The notes beneath the pieces were generated by a model. It saw nothing but the letters and a program-made list of their open reading frames with translations, was not told the DNA's origin and did no database searches. A program made the translations under genes and the position numbers. A DNA stretch of 24,076 bases from Chloroflexota bacterium. Its GTDB lineage: Bacteria > Chloroflexota > Dehalococcoidia > GIF9 > UBA5629. Positions 1-7,588 of the stretch are shown piece by piece (within the stretch, counting starts at the first letter, position 1; every line of letters starts with the position of its first letter). The stretch lies in NCBI GenBank assembly GCA_020354105.1, contig CP070642.1, positions 1,735,353-1,759,428 on the forward strand, in the 5' to 3' direction.

Positions 1-120
1 TGCAAGTCGGTGTAATTCCGGCACAGTACCGCCTACTGTAAAAGTCAGAACGCCTGCCCTCAAGTTCAATCTGCCTCCGCGGAGTAAGGGGGCGGGATTT
101 ATTTTTTACTTACTGAAAAA
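1..120 (+). promoter_or_regulatory. Cobalamin (B12) riboswitch, 3' portion
   Basis: Bases 1-60 carry the conserved core of the cobalamin riboswitch: a segment like GGTGTAATTCCGGCAC, then ACCGCCTACTGTA, then the B12 box AGTCAGAACGCCTGCC. The 5' part of the aptamer, including the start of its closing helix, lies outside the window. The RNA reads toward the B12-binding lipoprotein gene at 177, which fits the ligand. In known members, adenosylcobalamin binding favours an 'off' structure. Here an antiterminator (94-100 with 118-124) and a terminator (122-152) follow the aptamer, so control is probably at transcription termination. Confidence 0.9.
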
Positions 121-124
121 TCCC
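94..124 (+). promoter_or_regulatory. Candidate antiterminator hairpin of the B12 riboswitch
   Basis: GGGATTT at 94-100 is perfectly complementary to AAATCCC at 118-124. The 3' arm overlaps the first bases of the terminator stem (122-131), so the two hairpins cannot form together. This is the expected geometry of an expression platform. Pairing was worked out by eye, without an energy calculation. Confidence 0.55.
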
Positions 125-152
125 CCTGCTCCAGAGGGCAGAGGGCTTTTTT
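122..152 (+). terminator. Intrinsic terminator of the B12 riboswitch
   Basis: Bases 122-131 pair with 136-145 (one C-A mismatch, one G-U pair) around a CAGA loop, and C then six T follow at 146-152. It lies between the aptamer and the ribosome binding site of the B12-binding protein, so it acts as an attenuator rather than ending an upstream gene. Confidence 0.8.
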
Positions 153-162
153 CATTAACCCG

Positions 163-168
163 AGGAGG
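163..168 (+). promoter_or_regulatory. Ribosome binding site that fixes the btuF-like start
   Basis: AGGAGG at 163-168 sits 8 bases before ATG 177. The in-frame GTG at 168 overlaps this site and so cannot be the start. Confidence 0.85.
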
Positions 169-176
169 TGATAACA

Positions 177-1193
177 ATGAAACAACACATAGCAGGTCTT
201 TTAGTCTTATTAGTTCTAGGTGGGTTAGTTTTCTTGCCAGCTTGTCCTAGCCCACCCCCACCCACAGAAACTCTGCCTCCACCACCCACACCAACTGAGA
301 CAGAACCACCAGCAGAGGCCAAGCCGGAAACAGAAGAAATACCAAACTTTCCATTAACCGTTACAGACGACCTGGGCAGAATAATAACAATCGAAAAGCT
401 ACCACAACGGATCGTATCGCTGGCTCCGAGCAACACCGAGATACTTTTCGCATTGGGACTTGGAGATAAAATAGTAGGCACCACAGACTATTGCGATTAT
501 CCCGAGGCAGCCAAGTCCAAGCCAAGAGTAGCCGGATACATTAATCCCGACCTAGAGAAAATGGTCTCACAACAACCTGACCTCATCATCGCCGAGGCTA
601 TACATGAAAATACTGTGCTTCCTGCTTTAGAAAAATTGGACCTTACAGTCATCGTCACATCAGCGACATCACTAGATACCGTGATGAACGATATCAAACT
701 GATAGGAGAAATCACCGGAAAAAGTAGGGCAGCCGCAAAGCTAGTTGATGATTTAACCAAGCGAATTCAAGCAGTAGTAACGAAAACGTCAGAATTAACC
801 CCAGAACAGCGGCCTGGAGTTCTATATGCTATATGGTATGACCCTATTTGGACGATGGGCTCCGGGACTTTCACAGATGACCTAATCTGGAAGGCTGGTG
901 GGACCAACATCTTCAGTGAAGACTTCGAAAAATCGCATGTTGTCTCGTTAGAGGCAATCATATCCAAGAACCCTCAAGTCATCATCATCAGTGGCATGGG
1001 TACCACAGGGGATCTCATCTACAATAACATAATGAAAGAAACTAGACTGGCAGAGGTGGACGCGATGCGCGATAGCCGTGTCTACAAAATAAGCAACGCC
1101 GATTTGCTCGAGCGCCCCGGTCCAAGAGTAGTAGACGGCTTAGAAGAAGTAGCAAAATTCATTCACCCTGAGATATTCGGCACACCTAAATGA
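177..1193 (+). CDS. btuF: Cobalamin-binding lipoprotein, BtuF-like ABC transporter substrate-binding protein
   Basis: A 338-residue extracytoplasmic solute-binding protein of the BtuF/FepB type (periplasmic binding family PF01497). It should capture vitamin B12 and hand it to a BtuCD-type permease. The N-terminus is a lipoprotein signal: a hydrophobic stretch (about residues 6-20) ending LPAC with the acylated Cys at 23, followed by a Pro/Thr/Glu-rich linker to about residue 55. The binding domain shows family features such as PQRIVSLAPSNTEILFALG, VGTTDYCDYP, and PDLIIAEAIHENT. The start is ATG 177, placed by the AGGAGG at 163-168. A cobalamin riboswitch and terminator lie directly upstream, and this, more than the domain, is what points to B12 rather than an iron-siderophore. 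No BtuC or BtuD gene follows; the next gene encodes a surface protein. Confidence 0.88.
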   Translation: MKQHIAGLLVLLVLGGLVFLPACPSPPPPTETLPPPPTPTETEPPAEAKPETEEIPNFPLTVTDDLGRIITIEKLPQRIVSLAPSNTEILFALGLGDKIVGTTDYCDYPEAAKSKPRVAGYINPDLEKMVSQQPDLIIAEAIHENTVLPALEKLDLTVIVTSATSLDTVMNDIKLIGEITGKSRAAAKLVDDLTKRIQAVVTKTSELTPEQRPGVLYAIWYDPIWTMGSGTFTDDLIWKAGGTNIFSEDFEKSHVVSLEAIISKNPQVIIISGMGTTGDLIYNNIMKETRLAEVDAMRDSRVYKISNADLLERPGPRVVDGLEEVAKFIHPEIFGTPK

Positions 1194-1293
1194 AACTCTA
1201 CATGCGTGAGTCGATATCGCTGCTCTCGCTACCAGACGAACAAATGACATGTAGATTATTTGATAAACATGGCCTTAAAGCGGGTGAAATAAC

Positions 1294-4200
1294 ATGAAAA
1301 CCAAACGAAGTGTCACCATTTGCCTTTTGCTTATAACCACAATGGTAACAAGTATGACATCAAACATGAATCCCGATATAGCATCAGCAGAATCAACCGT
1401 ATTGAAGTGGTCACGAGTAGATACACCAGGCGCAGTATCCGGCAAAAACGACATAGTTAGTCCCTGCGAGGTCAACAAAATTGCCATTGGCTCGGATGGC
1501 AAGACTTTCTACGCTGTAGACATTCCCAACGCAAGCAATATGACCGGCAGCAACGCTCTATACAAGTCAACTGACAGTGGTATATCATGGAGCGATACAA
1601 TATCCAAGAATCTTTATAAAACAATGACCCCGGGCGAACAGATTAATTTCCGCTTATGGAATTTAGCTGTAGCTCCTGATAACGTCAACCTCATAGCTGT
1701 AGTCACCAACGACAGCGCCAGCCAGTGGCCAAGAAATATTTGGGTATCGACGAACGGCGGCGCTACATGGGAGAACACCAATTGCCCAGTTAACGACCAC
1801 ATTAGCACCGTTACCATCTCCCCAAGCTACAATGACTACGACATAGCCGTTGGTATAAGAACTGGTACAGGAAACGGCACCGTCTACATTCTCAAGGCAT
1901 CAGAGCAGGTTACCTGGTTAGACCAAGACTTCAGCGGCGACATACTAGCAATGAATTTCTCACCCAATTATGTTAACGACTCCAGCCTGGTTATTATCTC
2001 ATCTGACGTAACCGGAACTTACGTCAACATAGGTATTCATGACCAAGCTATCAACACCACTAGATGGGATACATGGGGCCCAATGGAAATTACTACCAGT
2101 GGAAATAACACTTCACCCAACGTCAACCAAATTATAACTGCCGATCTCGAATTGCCCAGTGATTTTTCGGGGCAAGTCCCGTGCACGCGCCGCTGCTACA
2201 TCAGCATCGATGACAATGGCACTACCGGCAACGCTGGTATTTATCGCCTCGATGATACTACCATCTACAAGTTAATGCCTGCAACAACAACCAAGAGGAT
2301 CTCTAGTATTGCCTACTATGGCAATTATGCGTCGGGCAAGCTTCTTGCAGGTGAAGTTCTAGGCGATCCGTGTACAGCTACGGTGATGACCTGGTTTACC
2401 GATTCACCCACTACTTGCCCCATTCCCTGCTGGTATCCAGCCATGAAGCCACCCACCGGGGCTGCTGGCATCGACAACTGCATAGGTTCAGGCTACGGTA
2501 ATGCACAGGTTGCTTGGGCACCTGATGGCTCAACCGCCTATAGCGGCACAGCCAGCAGCGCTGCCATTACAGGCGGTGTTGACTGGCCAAGTCCATACAT
2601 TATCGGTGAAGACTTCGATGAATCAGCGTTCTCCATCACTCGCAACAACGGTGAAACTTGGAATCAGCTTGCCCTGATAGACACAAGGATCAATCAGTTT
2701 ATTGACATAGCCCCTGCTCCGGATTGCTCGACTGTCTACCTAGCTTCAATCAACGAGAACTCTGGCTGTTCCGGCTTCGATAGCGTATGGCGTAGCCAGA
2801 GTTCAACCATTGACATCACTTGGGAGCGTATATTATGTCAATCCAGTACAAGCAGTCATTGCTCTCAAAACCAGACCGACAACGCTATTCTAAGGTTAGC
2901 CGGAGATAAAATTGACGGACAAGTCGTCTTCTGGGCAGCTATTGGCAGCCGAAAGATAATGTGGTCACCAGATTTCGGCGACTATTGGACTGATGTCAAT
3001 CCCCAACTCATGGTACAGGACATGGCATCTGAAGATAGCGAGACATTATATATACTCGACGCTGATGGTTGCACGCAGAAGCTAATCTTCAGTGGCGTAG
3101 GATGGATAACTGTTTATGTCACACCCACAGGACTTGATACAGGCTACAGCATTGCCACCGCCTATACAGGGCTGACGCCGGACAATCACAAGGGGAATGT
3201 CATTGTTGGTGGCACAGGCACAGGCCCGTACGATGTTGCTTACTCTACAGATGGTGGTAAAACCTTCGACCCTATTACCACACAGCTACCCACCAGAGGC
3301 AACACTATGGTGATTGCTCATTCAGGCTATAAAAGTAACGGCGAGGTCTTCGCAATCAATTCAGGTGGGATGTATGAATGGTCAATATACTATGGTGGAG
3401 GCACCTGGTCTTGGCCACTTCCCGAAAAAGGCGAATGGGCAACACAGTGGGGAGGACCAAGTTGGCCAACCTCAGTCACCGGACTAACCATATCGCGAAA
3501 CGGTAGTTTCTATTTCTCTGATGCCTGGGGGGCATATGTGAGGTGGACAATGGCTAGTGCAGGCCTTGACCCCACTGTTAGTTTTGGTACAAATCCTACT
3601 ACAAGGCTCAGAATTTGTGGTGGCTTGATAACTGGTGACCCGATAACAGTCTGGCTTATTGACCAACGCCCCTATAATCCCCCACAAGGCGGTGTCTGGC
3701 GCTATGTGGACACGCTTGCCTGGAATGGCCCCGTTCCCACCTCACCAATAAGCGATGCCACAGTGCCGCATGACCCTGTAAGCGGCAGGGCGAGTGAAAT
3801 CAATCTCACCTGGCAACCAGTATCTCTGTCAAGAGGTTATCAAATTCAGATAGCCAAGGATGCAGACTTTGCTTTGGAGATAGTCAATATAGGCGAAGGC
3901 TGGCTCGGCCCCTTTTACACCCCACCCGATTTGGATGCTCCAGCCCTGATGATACCACCTGGTGGGGGCACAGTCACTGATGCCAATGGAAACACATGGA
4001 TTGTGCCCGCCCTCGAAGCTAATCACTCCTATTATTGGAGAGTCATTGTCAGAGATGTAGCTACAGGCGACCCTATCCAAAGCCCCTGGTCATGGCGAGA
4101 AATCTTCACTGTCCAGGCTGGTCTACCTGCAACTCACCCATATTATGGCCTGCAGTTGCTGTTACCAAATAACGGCTGCCTTGGCTGTCCAACTGAGTCG

Positions 4201-4545
4201 ACATCATTCTCTTGGTCACCTTTCAAAGGAACAACAAAGTATAACTTCATTCTGGCCAAAGATACGGCAATGACTGATGTTGTGGTCAAGGCAGAATTAC
4301 CCACAACCAGCTATAACTATGATGGCATACTAGATTACAGCACGAATTATTTCTGGCAAGTCCAAGCCGTCGAGCCGATACCGAGCAACTGGAGTGCTAT
4401 CTTCTGCTTCCAGACCGAGACCGCACCTGTCTCAAAGTCACACTATCAAGCAACACAAGTAGCCAGTGTCTGGATATGGTTAATTATCATTATCGGCGTG
4501 ATACTGGACGTTAGCTTGCTTATCTTCGTTATTCGACGGCTGTAA
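1294..4545 (+). CDS. Large Asp-box (BNR) repeat surface protein with C-terminal membrane anchor; S-layer candidate
   Basis: A 1083-residue exported protein. The N-terminus is a signal peptide (hydrophobic residues about 7-20). Asp-box motifs of beta-propeller proteins (S/T-x-D/N-x-G-x-T/S-W) are visible at about residues 92-99 (STDSGISW), 152-159 (STNGGATW), 449-456, 558-565 and 651-658, so residues about 35-800 probably form one or two propellers. Two Fn3-like beta-sandwiches follow (about 815-945 and 950-1045, the latter with a YFWQVQAV strand), then a transmembrane helix (about 1059-1080) and a short basic tail. The protein is rich in Thr, Ser, Asn and Gly and has several Cys. Dehalococcoides has an abundant cell-wall protein of this class proposed as its surface layer; equivalence here is inference. 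The ATG has only a weak upstream site (GCGGGTGA). It lies 100 bases after the B12-binding gene and may be read from the same transcript. Confidence 0.8.
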   Translation: MKTKRSVTICLLLITTMVTSMTSNMNPDIASAESTVLKWSRVDTPGAVSGKNDIVSPCEVNKIAIGSDGKTFYAVDIPNASNMTGSNALYKSTDSGISWSDTISKNLYKTMTPGEQINFRLWNLAVAPDNVNLIAVVTNDSASQWPRNIWVSTNGGATWENTNCPVNDHISTVTISPSYNDYDIAVGIRTGTGNGTVYILKASEQVTWLDQDFSGDILAMNFSPNYVNDSSLVIISSDVTGTYVNIGIHDQAINTTRWDTWGPMEITTSGNNTSPNVNQIITADLELPSDFSGQVPCTRRCYISIDDNGTTGNAGIYRLDDTTIYKLMPATTTKRISSIAYYGNYASGKLLAGEVLGDPCTATVMTWFTDSPTTCPIPCWYPAMKPPTGAAGIDNCIGSGYGNAQVAWAPDGSTAYSGTASSAAITGGVDWPSPYIIGEDFDESAFSITRNNGETWNQLALIDTRINQFIDIAPAPDCSTVYLASINENSGCSGFDSVWRSQSSTIDITWERILCQSSTSSHCSQNQTDNAILRLAGDKIDGQVVFWAAIGSRKIMWSPDFGDYWTDVNPQLMVQDMASEDSETLYILDADGCTQKLIFSGVGWITVYVTPTGLDTGYSIATAYTGLTPDNHKGNVIVGGTGTGPYDVAYSTDGGKTFDPITTQLPTRGNTMVIAHSGYKSNGEVFAINSGGMYEWSIYYGGGTWSWPLPEKGEWATQWGGPSWPTSVTGLTISRNGSFYFSDAWGAYVRWTMASAGLDPTVSFGTNPTTRLRICGGLITGDPITVWLIDQRPYNPPQGGVWRYVDTLAWNGPVPTSPISDATVPHDPVSGRASEINLTWQPVSLSRGYQIQIAKDADFALEIVNIGEGWLGPFYTPPDLDAPALMIPPGGGTVTDANGNTWIVPALEANHSYYWRVIVRDVATGDPIQSPWSWREIFTVQAGLPATHPYYGLQLLLPNNGCLGCPTESTSFSWSPFKGTTKYNFILAKDTAMTDVVVKAELPTTSYNYDGILDYSTNYFWQVQAVEPIPSNWSAIFCFQTETAPVSKSHYQATQVASVWIWLIIIIGVILDVSLLIFVIRRL

Positions 4546-4662
4546 ACCAGAAAACCAAGCCAGCTAAGAAAAATTTCTAAAGACTATCAAAAATAAGTCT
4601 AGCAAACAGCTTTTTATACTGCTGGAATGTAAGATCGCCTTCGCCAAAACACTGGAAAGGGA

Positions 4663-4917
4663 TTAAGATTCTTCCGGCTTGATACGCCGCTGAAACCAAG
4701 CGGCTACGAAGATCAACACAGCGCCCAGGATAATAGATGCCAAAATCTTCACTACCTCTGGTATGTCCATAGACAGAAAGAAGGTAAAGGTAAAAACGCC
4801 CGCAATGCAGGCAAGGATATAACTCACTAAATGAGCCTTTATAGGCTTCCTCTTGGCCGCTCGCCAAATCAACCAGCCGATAAACGCTAAAGACCCAATA
4901 ACAGCTACAGCCCCCAT
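4663..4917 (-). CDS. Small membrane protein, unknown function (84 aa)
   Basis: A hydrophobic 84-residue protein with about three membrane segments (roughly residues 2-17, 28-49 and 54-74), separated by a basic loop (RAAKRKPIK) and ending in a charged tail (QRRIKPEES). I do not recognise the family. ATG 4917 is preferred over in-frame TTG and GTG codons just upstream because GAGAGGGG lies 9 bases before it. The start is 2 bases after the stop of the 57-residue gene upstream, and the ribosome site lies inside that gene, so the two are probably translationally coupled. It is the last gene of the minus-strand envelope operon and converges with the Asp-box protein gene. Confidence 0.6.
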   Translation of the reverse strand: MGAVAVIGSLAFIGWLIWRAAKRKPIKAHLVSYILACIAGVFTFTFFLSMDIPEVVKILASIILGAVLIFVAAWFQRRIKPEES

Positions 4918-4919
4918 GC

Positions 4920-5093
4920 TCACCAACCCCTCTCATCAAAGTATTTTCCAAACAAAGCAAACATAGCCGTGGTCAAAGCCAAGCAAGCTAATTTTCCTGG
5001 TTCAGAAAGGTATTTAATATACTCCGCCGCCAGGTAGCCAATACCTGAAACACAAAGCAGGATTCCAAAACCATACAGAATATAGATTCTCAT
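4920..5093 (-). CDS. Very small membrane protein (57 aa), unknown function
   Basis: Translating the minus strand from ATG 5093 gives 57 residues, starting MRIYILYGFGILLCVSGIGY and ending KYFDERGW, then TGA at 4920-4922. Two hydrophobic segments (about residues 4-23 and 36-50) flank a short polar stretch (EYIKYLSEPGK), which suggests a two-helix hairpin membrane protein. GAGG lies 10 bases before the ATG. The gene fills the gap between its neighbours, 15 bases after the stop of the 184-residue gene and 2 bases before the next ATG, which is strong operon evidence. The family is not recognised. It is short enough to be missed by most annotation. Confidence 0.62.
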   Translation of the reverse strand: MRIYILYGFGILLCVSGIGYLAAEYIKYLSEPGKLACLALTTAMFALFGKYFDERGW

Positions 5094-5108
5094 AAGTTTA
5101 AAACCTCA

Positions 5109-5663
5109 TTATCTAGCTGGCTCAGGTACAGGTACAGGAACAGGTATCTTTTCAGGATACACAGCCGCCTCAGGATAATAACTCAAAATTATTTTTCGCT
5201 CTATTGCCCCAAGCCTGATTCGCACGGTATATTCTCTATATTCGCCAGACACAGGACTTGAGTCTCCAAGATCTTCAGGTCGCAATGTCCAATCAACCAC
5301 TGCTCTATTGAAGGGTGCTACTGAGATTTCTGTCTTATTCAAAAGTACAACAACCTCCTGACCACCCTTCCAAACTGAAACCTCAGTATTAACTGAATAA
5401 GTTGAAAAACTTCTATTGTCAATCTCGTACCGGAATGGGATTGGCTCGCCCCATCTTGCACCCAGGCTATAGCCCTCATAACCTTCCCTTACCCAACGCT
5501 GCTGCCAATAATCAGGTTCTATTATTTGCTCACGTTCTTGAGTCGTGATATATAGAGTGTCATAAATGCCCAGGTAGCCATCCACAACAAATATAGCCAA
5601 AATCCCAGCGAAACAAACCAGAGCTAGATATAAATAAAGATTCGATCTATTCTTTGCTGTCAA
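5109..5663 (-). CDS. Single-pass membrane protein with extracytoplasmic domain, unknown function
   Basis: A 184-residue protein with a short basic cytoplasmic N-terminus, one membrane helix (about residues 9-28), and an extracytoplasmic domain. That domain has beta-strand-like segments (TEVSVWKGGQEVVVLLNKTE, EYTVRIRLGAIERKIILSYY) that could form an immunoglobulin-like sandwich. The end is a proline repeat (PVPVPVPEPAR). The start appears to be TTG at 5663, because an in-frame TGA lies six bases upstream and no ATG is available; the ribosome site (GGGTGA) is close to it. It is the second gene of the envelope operon, 63 bases after the IPT-repeat gene. Function unknown; a partner or anchor for the neighbouring surface protein is a guess. 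Confidence 0.6.
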   Translation of the reverse strand: MTAKNRSNLYLYLALVCFAGILAIFVVDGYLGIYDTLYITTQEREQIIEPDYWQQRWVREGYEGYSLGARWGEPIPFRYEIDNRSFSTYSVNTEVSVWKGGQEVVVLLNKTEISVAPFNRAVVDWTLRPEDLGDSSPVSGEYREYTVRIRLGAIERKIILSYYPEAAVYPEKIPVPVPVPEPAR

Positions 5664-5726
5664 ATTTCACCCACTTCTCATTTTCAGCAGCTTTCAGGAT
5701 AAATACAAATTCGCTGGCAAAGTTCT

Positions 5727-7478
5727 TTAACGTCCCCTTTTGGCATTCTTCACAAAGAAATATAATCTGGTGATGAAAGCGATGGCAACAACGGCGATAA
5801 TTATAAATGCCCACAGCGGCATAAGTCCAATCTTAACAAGTATTGGCGTAGTCCAGCCACTATCATTATCGGCGCCATCTACAGCTTTAATTCGCCAGTA
5901 GTATTTACCCCGAACTAAAGCCTCATCCTCAGTAAACTTATACTCAGGCTCAGTTAGGTTTTCTTTGCTAAATACTGTATTTGTAAAGTCATCTTTTTCA
6001 GAAGATACCTGCAAACTATAGTAAACACCGCTCGGGTCAGAAACATCGGCCCATTTAAAGGTAGGAGCAGCACGATCTAAAAAGCCAACTCTATTTCCAT
6101 CTTTTGGCGATACAACCTCTGGTAATGATGGTGGAGTTGTTTCCATTGTAAAAACATCCGAGACTAAGGCACCACTGGCATCAGATGCGACTATATTATG
6201 CTTACCACCTGGACTCTTAGGAGCCTCAAGGCTCGCCTGGAAGTTACCTTTATCATCAGAAAATACATCAGTAGCCACAGCGACATCATCATACTTAATA
6301 GTCAATTCTTTGTCTGCACCAAATCCAGTGCCAGTGATTACAATATCGCAACCCACATAACCCTCAGCAGGCTCTATGACCATTTTCGATAAAACATTCA
6401 GCTTAGCATCGGCAACATCAGTAGCCGTAGTCGAAGTACTATAAGCATCTATAGAATGGTTACCTCCCGTACTAGCAGGTATAGCCATGGAAGTGGTCCA
6501 GCAACCTTCGCTATTAGCTGTGATATTGCTCTTGGCAACACTACCATCAAGCGTAACTGTTATACCACCCTCATTGCTGCCAAAACCACAGCCTTCGATG
6601 GTAAGACTATCACCTACATACCCCGATTCCGGCTTGATTCTCACAGCAGAGGAGACAAAAAAGGTGACATCAGGAACATCACCAGCTTCGGTGGAAGCAC
6701 CCAGGGCATCTATTGTATGAACGCCTTTAACAGAGCTAGGCACAGCAAAGCTCACACTCCATGCCCCTTTGCTATCAGCAGTAATTCCAGTCTTTGCATC
6801 ATTGCCATCATAGGTAACCCGAATACCACCCTCATCTTCGCCAAAACCATTACCACTTACGGTAATCGAAGTGCCAACACCACCAGACACCGGACTAAGA
6901 GTGATTTTCGGGCTTATTGTTAATGTTGCATCGGGAACATCGCCCGCTTTAGTGGTACTCCCTGAGGCATCAACCGTATGGCTACCCTTGGCAGAGCTAG
7001 GGATAGAAAAGGTTGCGCTCCACACACCTTTATCATTGGCCGTAATTCCTGTCTTCATATCTGTGTCATCATAAGAGACTTTAATGCTGCCCTCATTAGC
7101 AGCGAAGCCTTTACCCGCAACAGTGATAGAATCACCACTAACACCCGAGTCTGGATCAACACCTATCGACGGAAGAACAGAGAAGGGGACAGATAATACC
7201 TGAGTGCCAAGCGGATTCTCTACCGTAACAGTATGATCACCACCACATGCATCGGGTACAGTAAATGTAACACTACCCCCACCAGGCAGCGTGCCTTGTT
7301 TGACCTCGACTCCATCCCATCTAATAGAATAAGTTCCACTATCCAGCGCAGATATAGTCACCGTAGTCCCAACAACACCTGCCGACGGAGTCATGCTAGC
7401 AGCCCAGACAGCAGGCACGGAACAAAAAGTAATGAATAAAATTAGACATAAAGCCAGAGCAGAAACTTTGATTTTCAC
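5727..7478 (-). CDS. IPT/TIG-like repeat surface protein with Fn3-like module and C-terminal membrane anchor
   Basis: A 583-residue exported protein. A signal peptide ends near residue 26 (AVWA). Five tandem Ig-like units of the IPT/TIG kind follow: a divergent one at 27-102, then 103-189, 190-276, 277-363 (each exactly 87 residues) and 364-448. Each opens like P-x-S-G-x-x-G-x-S-I-T-V-x-G-x-G-F. An Fn3-like domain (about 449-551, with YYWRIKAVDGADNDSGW) and a membrane helix (about 553-575) with a basic tail (KNAKRGR) complete it. The C-terminal layout matches the Asp-box protein at 1294-4545. The start is GTG 7478 with a GGGGGGAG site about 8 bases upstream. A TATAAT and a palindrome precede it, so it probably heads the operon. 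A structural or adhesive surface role is likely; no catalytic motif was seen. Confidence 0.75.
   Translation of the reverse strand: MKIKVSALALCLILFITFCSVPAVWAASMTPSAGVVGTTVTISALDSGTYSIRWDGVEVKQGTLPGGGSVTFTVPDACGGDHTVTVENPLGTQVLSVPFSVLPSIGVDPDSGVSGDSITVAGKGFAANEGSIKVSYDDTDMKTGITANDKGVWSATFSIPSSAKGSHTVDASGSTTKAGDVPDATLTISPKITLSPVSGGVGTSITVSGNGFGEDEGGIRVTYDGNDAKTGITADSKGAWSVSFAVPSSVKGVHTIDALGASTEAGDVPDVTFFVSSAVRIKPESGYVGDSLTIEGCGFGSNEGGITVTLDGSVAKSNITANSEGCWTTSMAIPASTGGNHSIDAYSTSTTATDVADAKLNVLSKMVIEPAEGYVGCDIVITGTGFGADKELTIKYDDVAVATDVFSDDKGNFQASLEAPKSPGGKHNIVASDASGALVSDVFTMETTPPSLPEVVSPKDGNRVGFLDRAAPTFKWADVSDPSGVYYSLQVSSEKDDFTNTVFSKENLTEPEYKFTEDEALVRGKYYWRIKAVDGADNDSGWTTPILVKIGLMPLWAFIIIAVVAIAFITRLYFFVKNAKRGR
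6135..7172 (-). repeat. Four tandem coding repeats (about 261 bp each) in the IPT-type surface protein gene
   Basis: Units at 6912-7172, 6651-6911, 6390-6650 (each 87 codons) and 6135-6389 (85 codons). Protein positions align without gaps among the first three, with shared SITV-G-GF, KTGITA and AGDVPD segments. The fourth is more divergent. They probably arose by tandem duplication. Confidence 0.75.
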
Positions 7479-7516
7479 GCTTGTTCTCCCCCCTTCCTTT
7501 AAACAGTCATTCCCTA

Positions 7517-7522
7517 ATTATA
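7517..7522 (-). promoter_or_regulatory. Candidate -10 element for the envelope operon
   Basis: TATAAT on the minus strand, 39 bases before the GTG of the IPT-repeat gene. No good -35 hexamer is seen; the expected -35 position falls inside the palindrome at 7531-7551. Confidence 0.45.
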
Positions 7523-7530
7523 GCGCAAAT

Positions 7531-7551
7531 TTAAGCGAAAATTTCGCTTAA
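7531..7551. promoter_or_regulatory. Perfect palindrome, candidate operator of the envelope operon
   Basis: TTAAGCGAAA and TTTCGCTTAA form a 10-bp perfect inverted repeat with one central base. It starts 9 bases upstream of the TATAAT at 7517-7522 and covers the expected -35 region. It is AT-rich with a one-base centre and no T run on the minus strand, so it suits a DNA-binding dimer better than a terminator of pheT, although the latter is possible. Confidence 0.45.
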
Positions 7552-7588
7552 CAAAGAGGTTTTTTGAACAATTCTGGTGACGAACGAG

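Noticed and set aside
168..176. GTG at 168 as the start of the B12-binding protein
   Set aside because: It overlaps the AGGAGG ribosome site; ATG 177 is correctly spaced from that site and begins the signal peptide.
4577..4960. 127-residue minus-strand frame
   Set aside because: It overlaps the 84-residue and 57-residue membrane protein genes in another frame, has a mixed low-complexity composition, and no ribosome site fits it.
6456..6923. 155-residue plus-strand frame and neighbouring plus-strand frames
   Set aside because: They are antisense to the repeated surface protein gene. Open frames there follow from repeats of the same coding sequence and have no ribosome sites.
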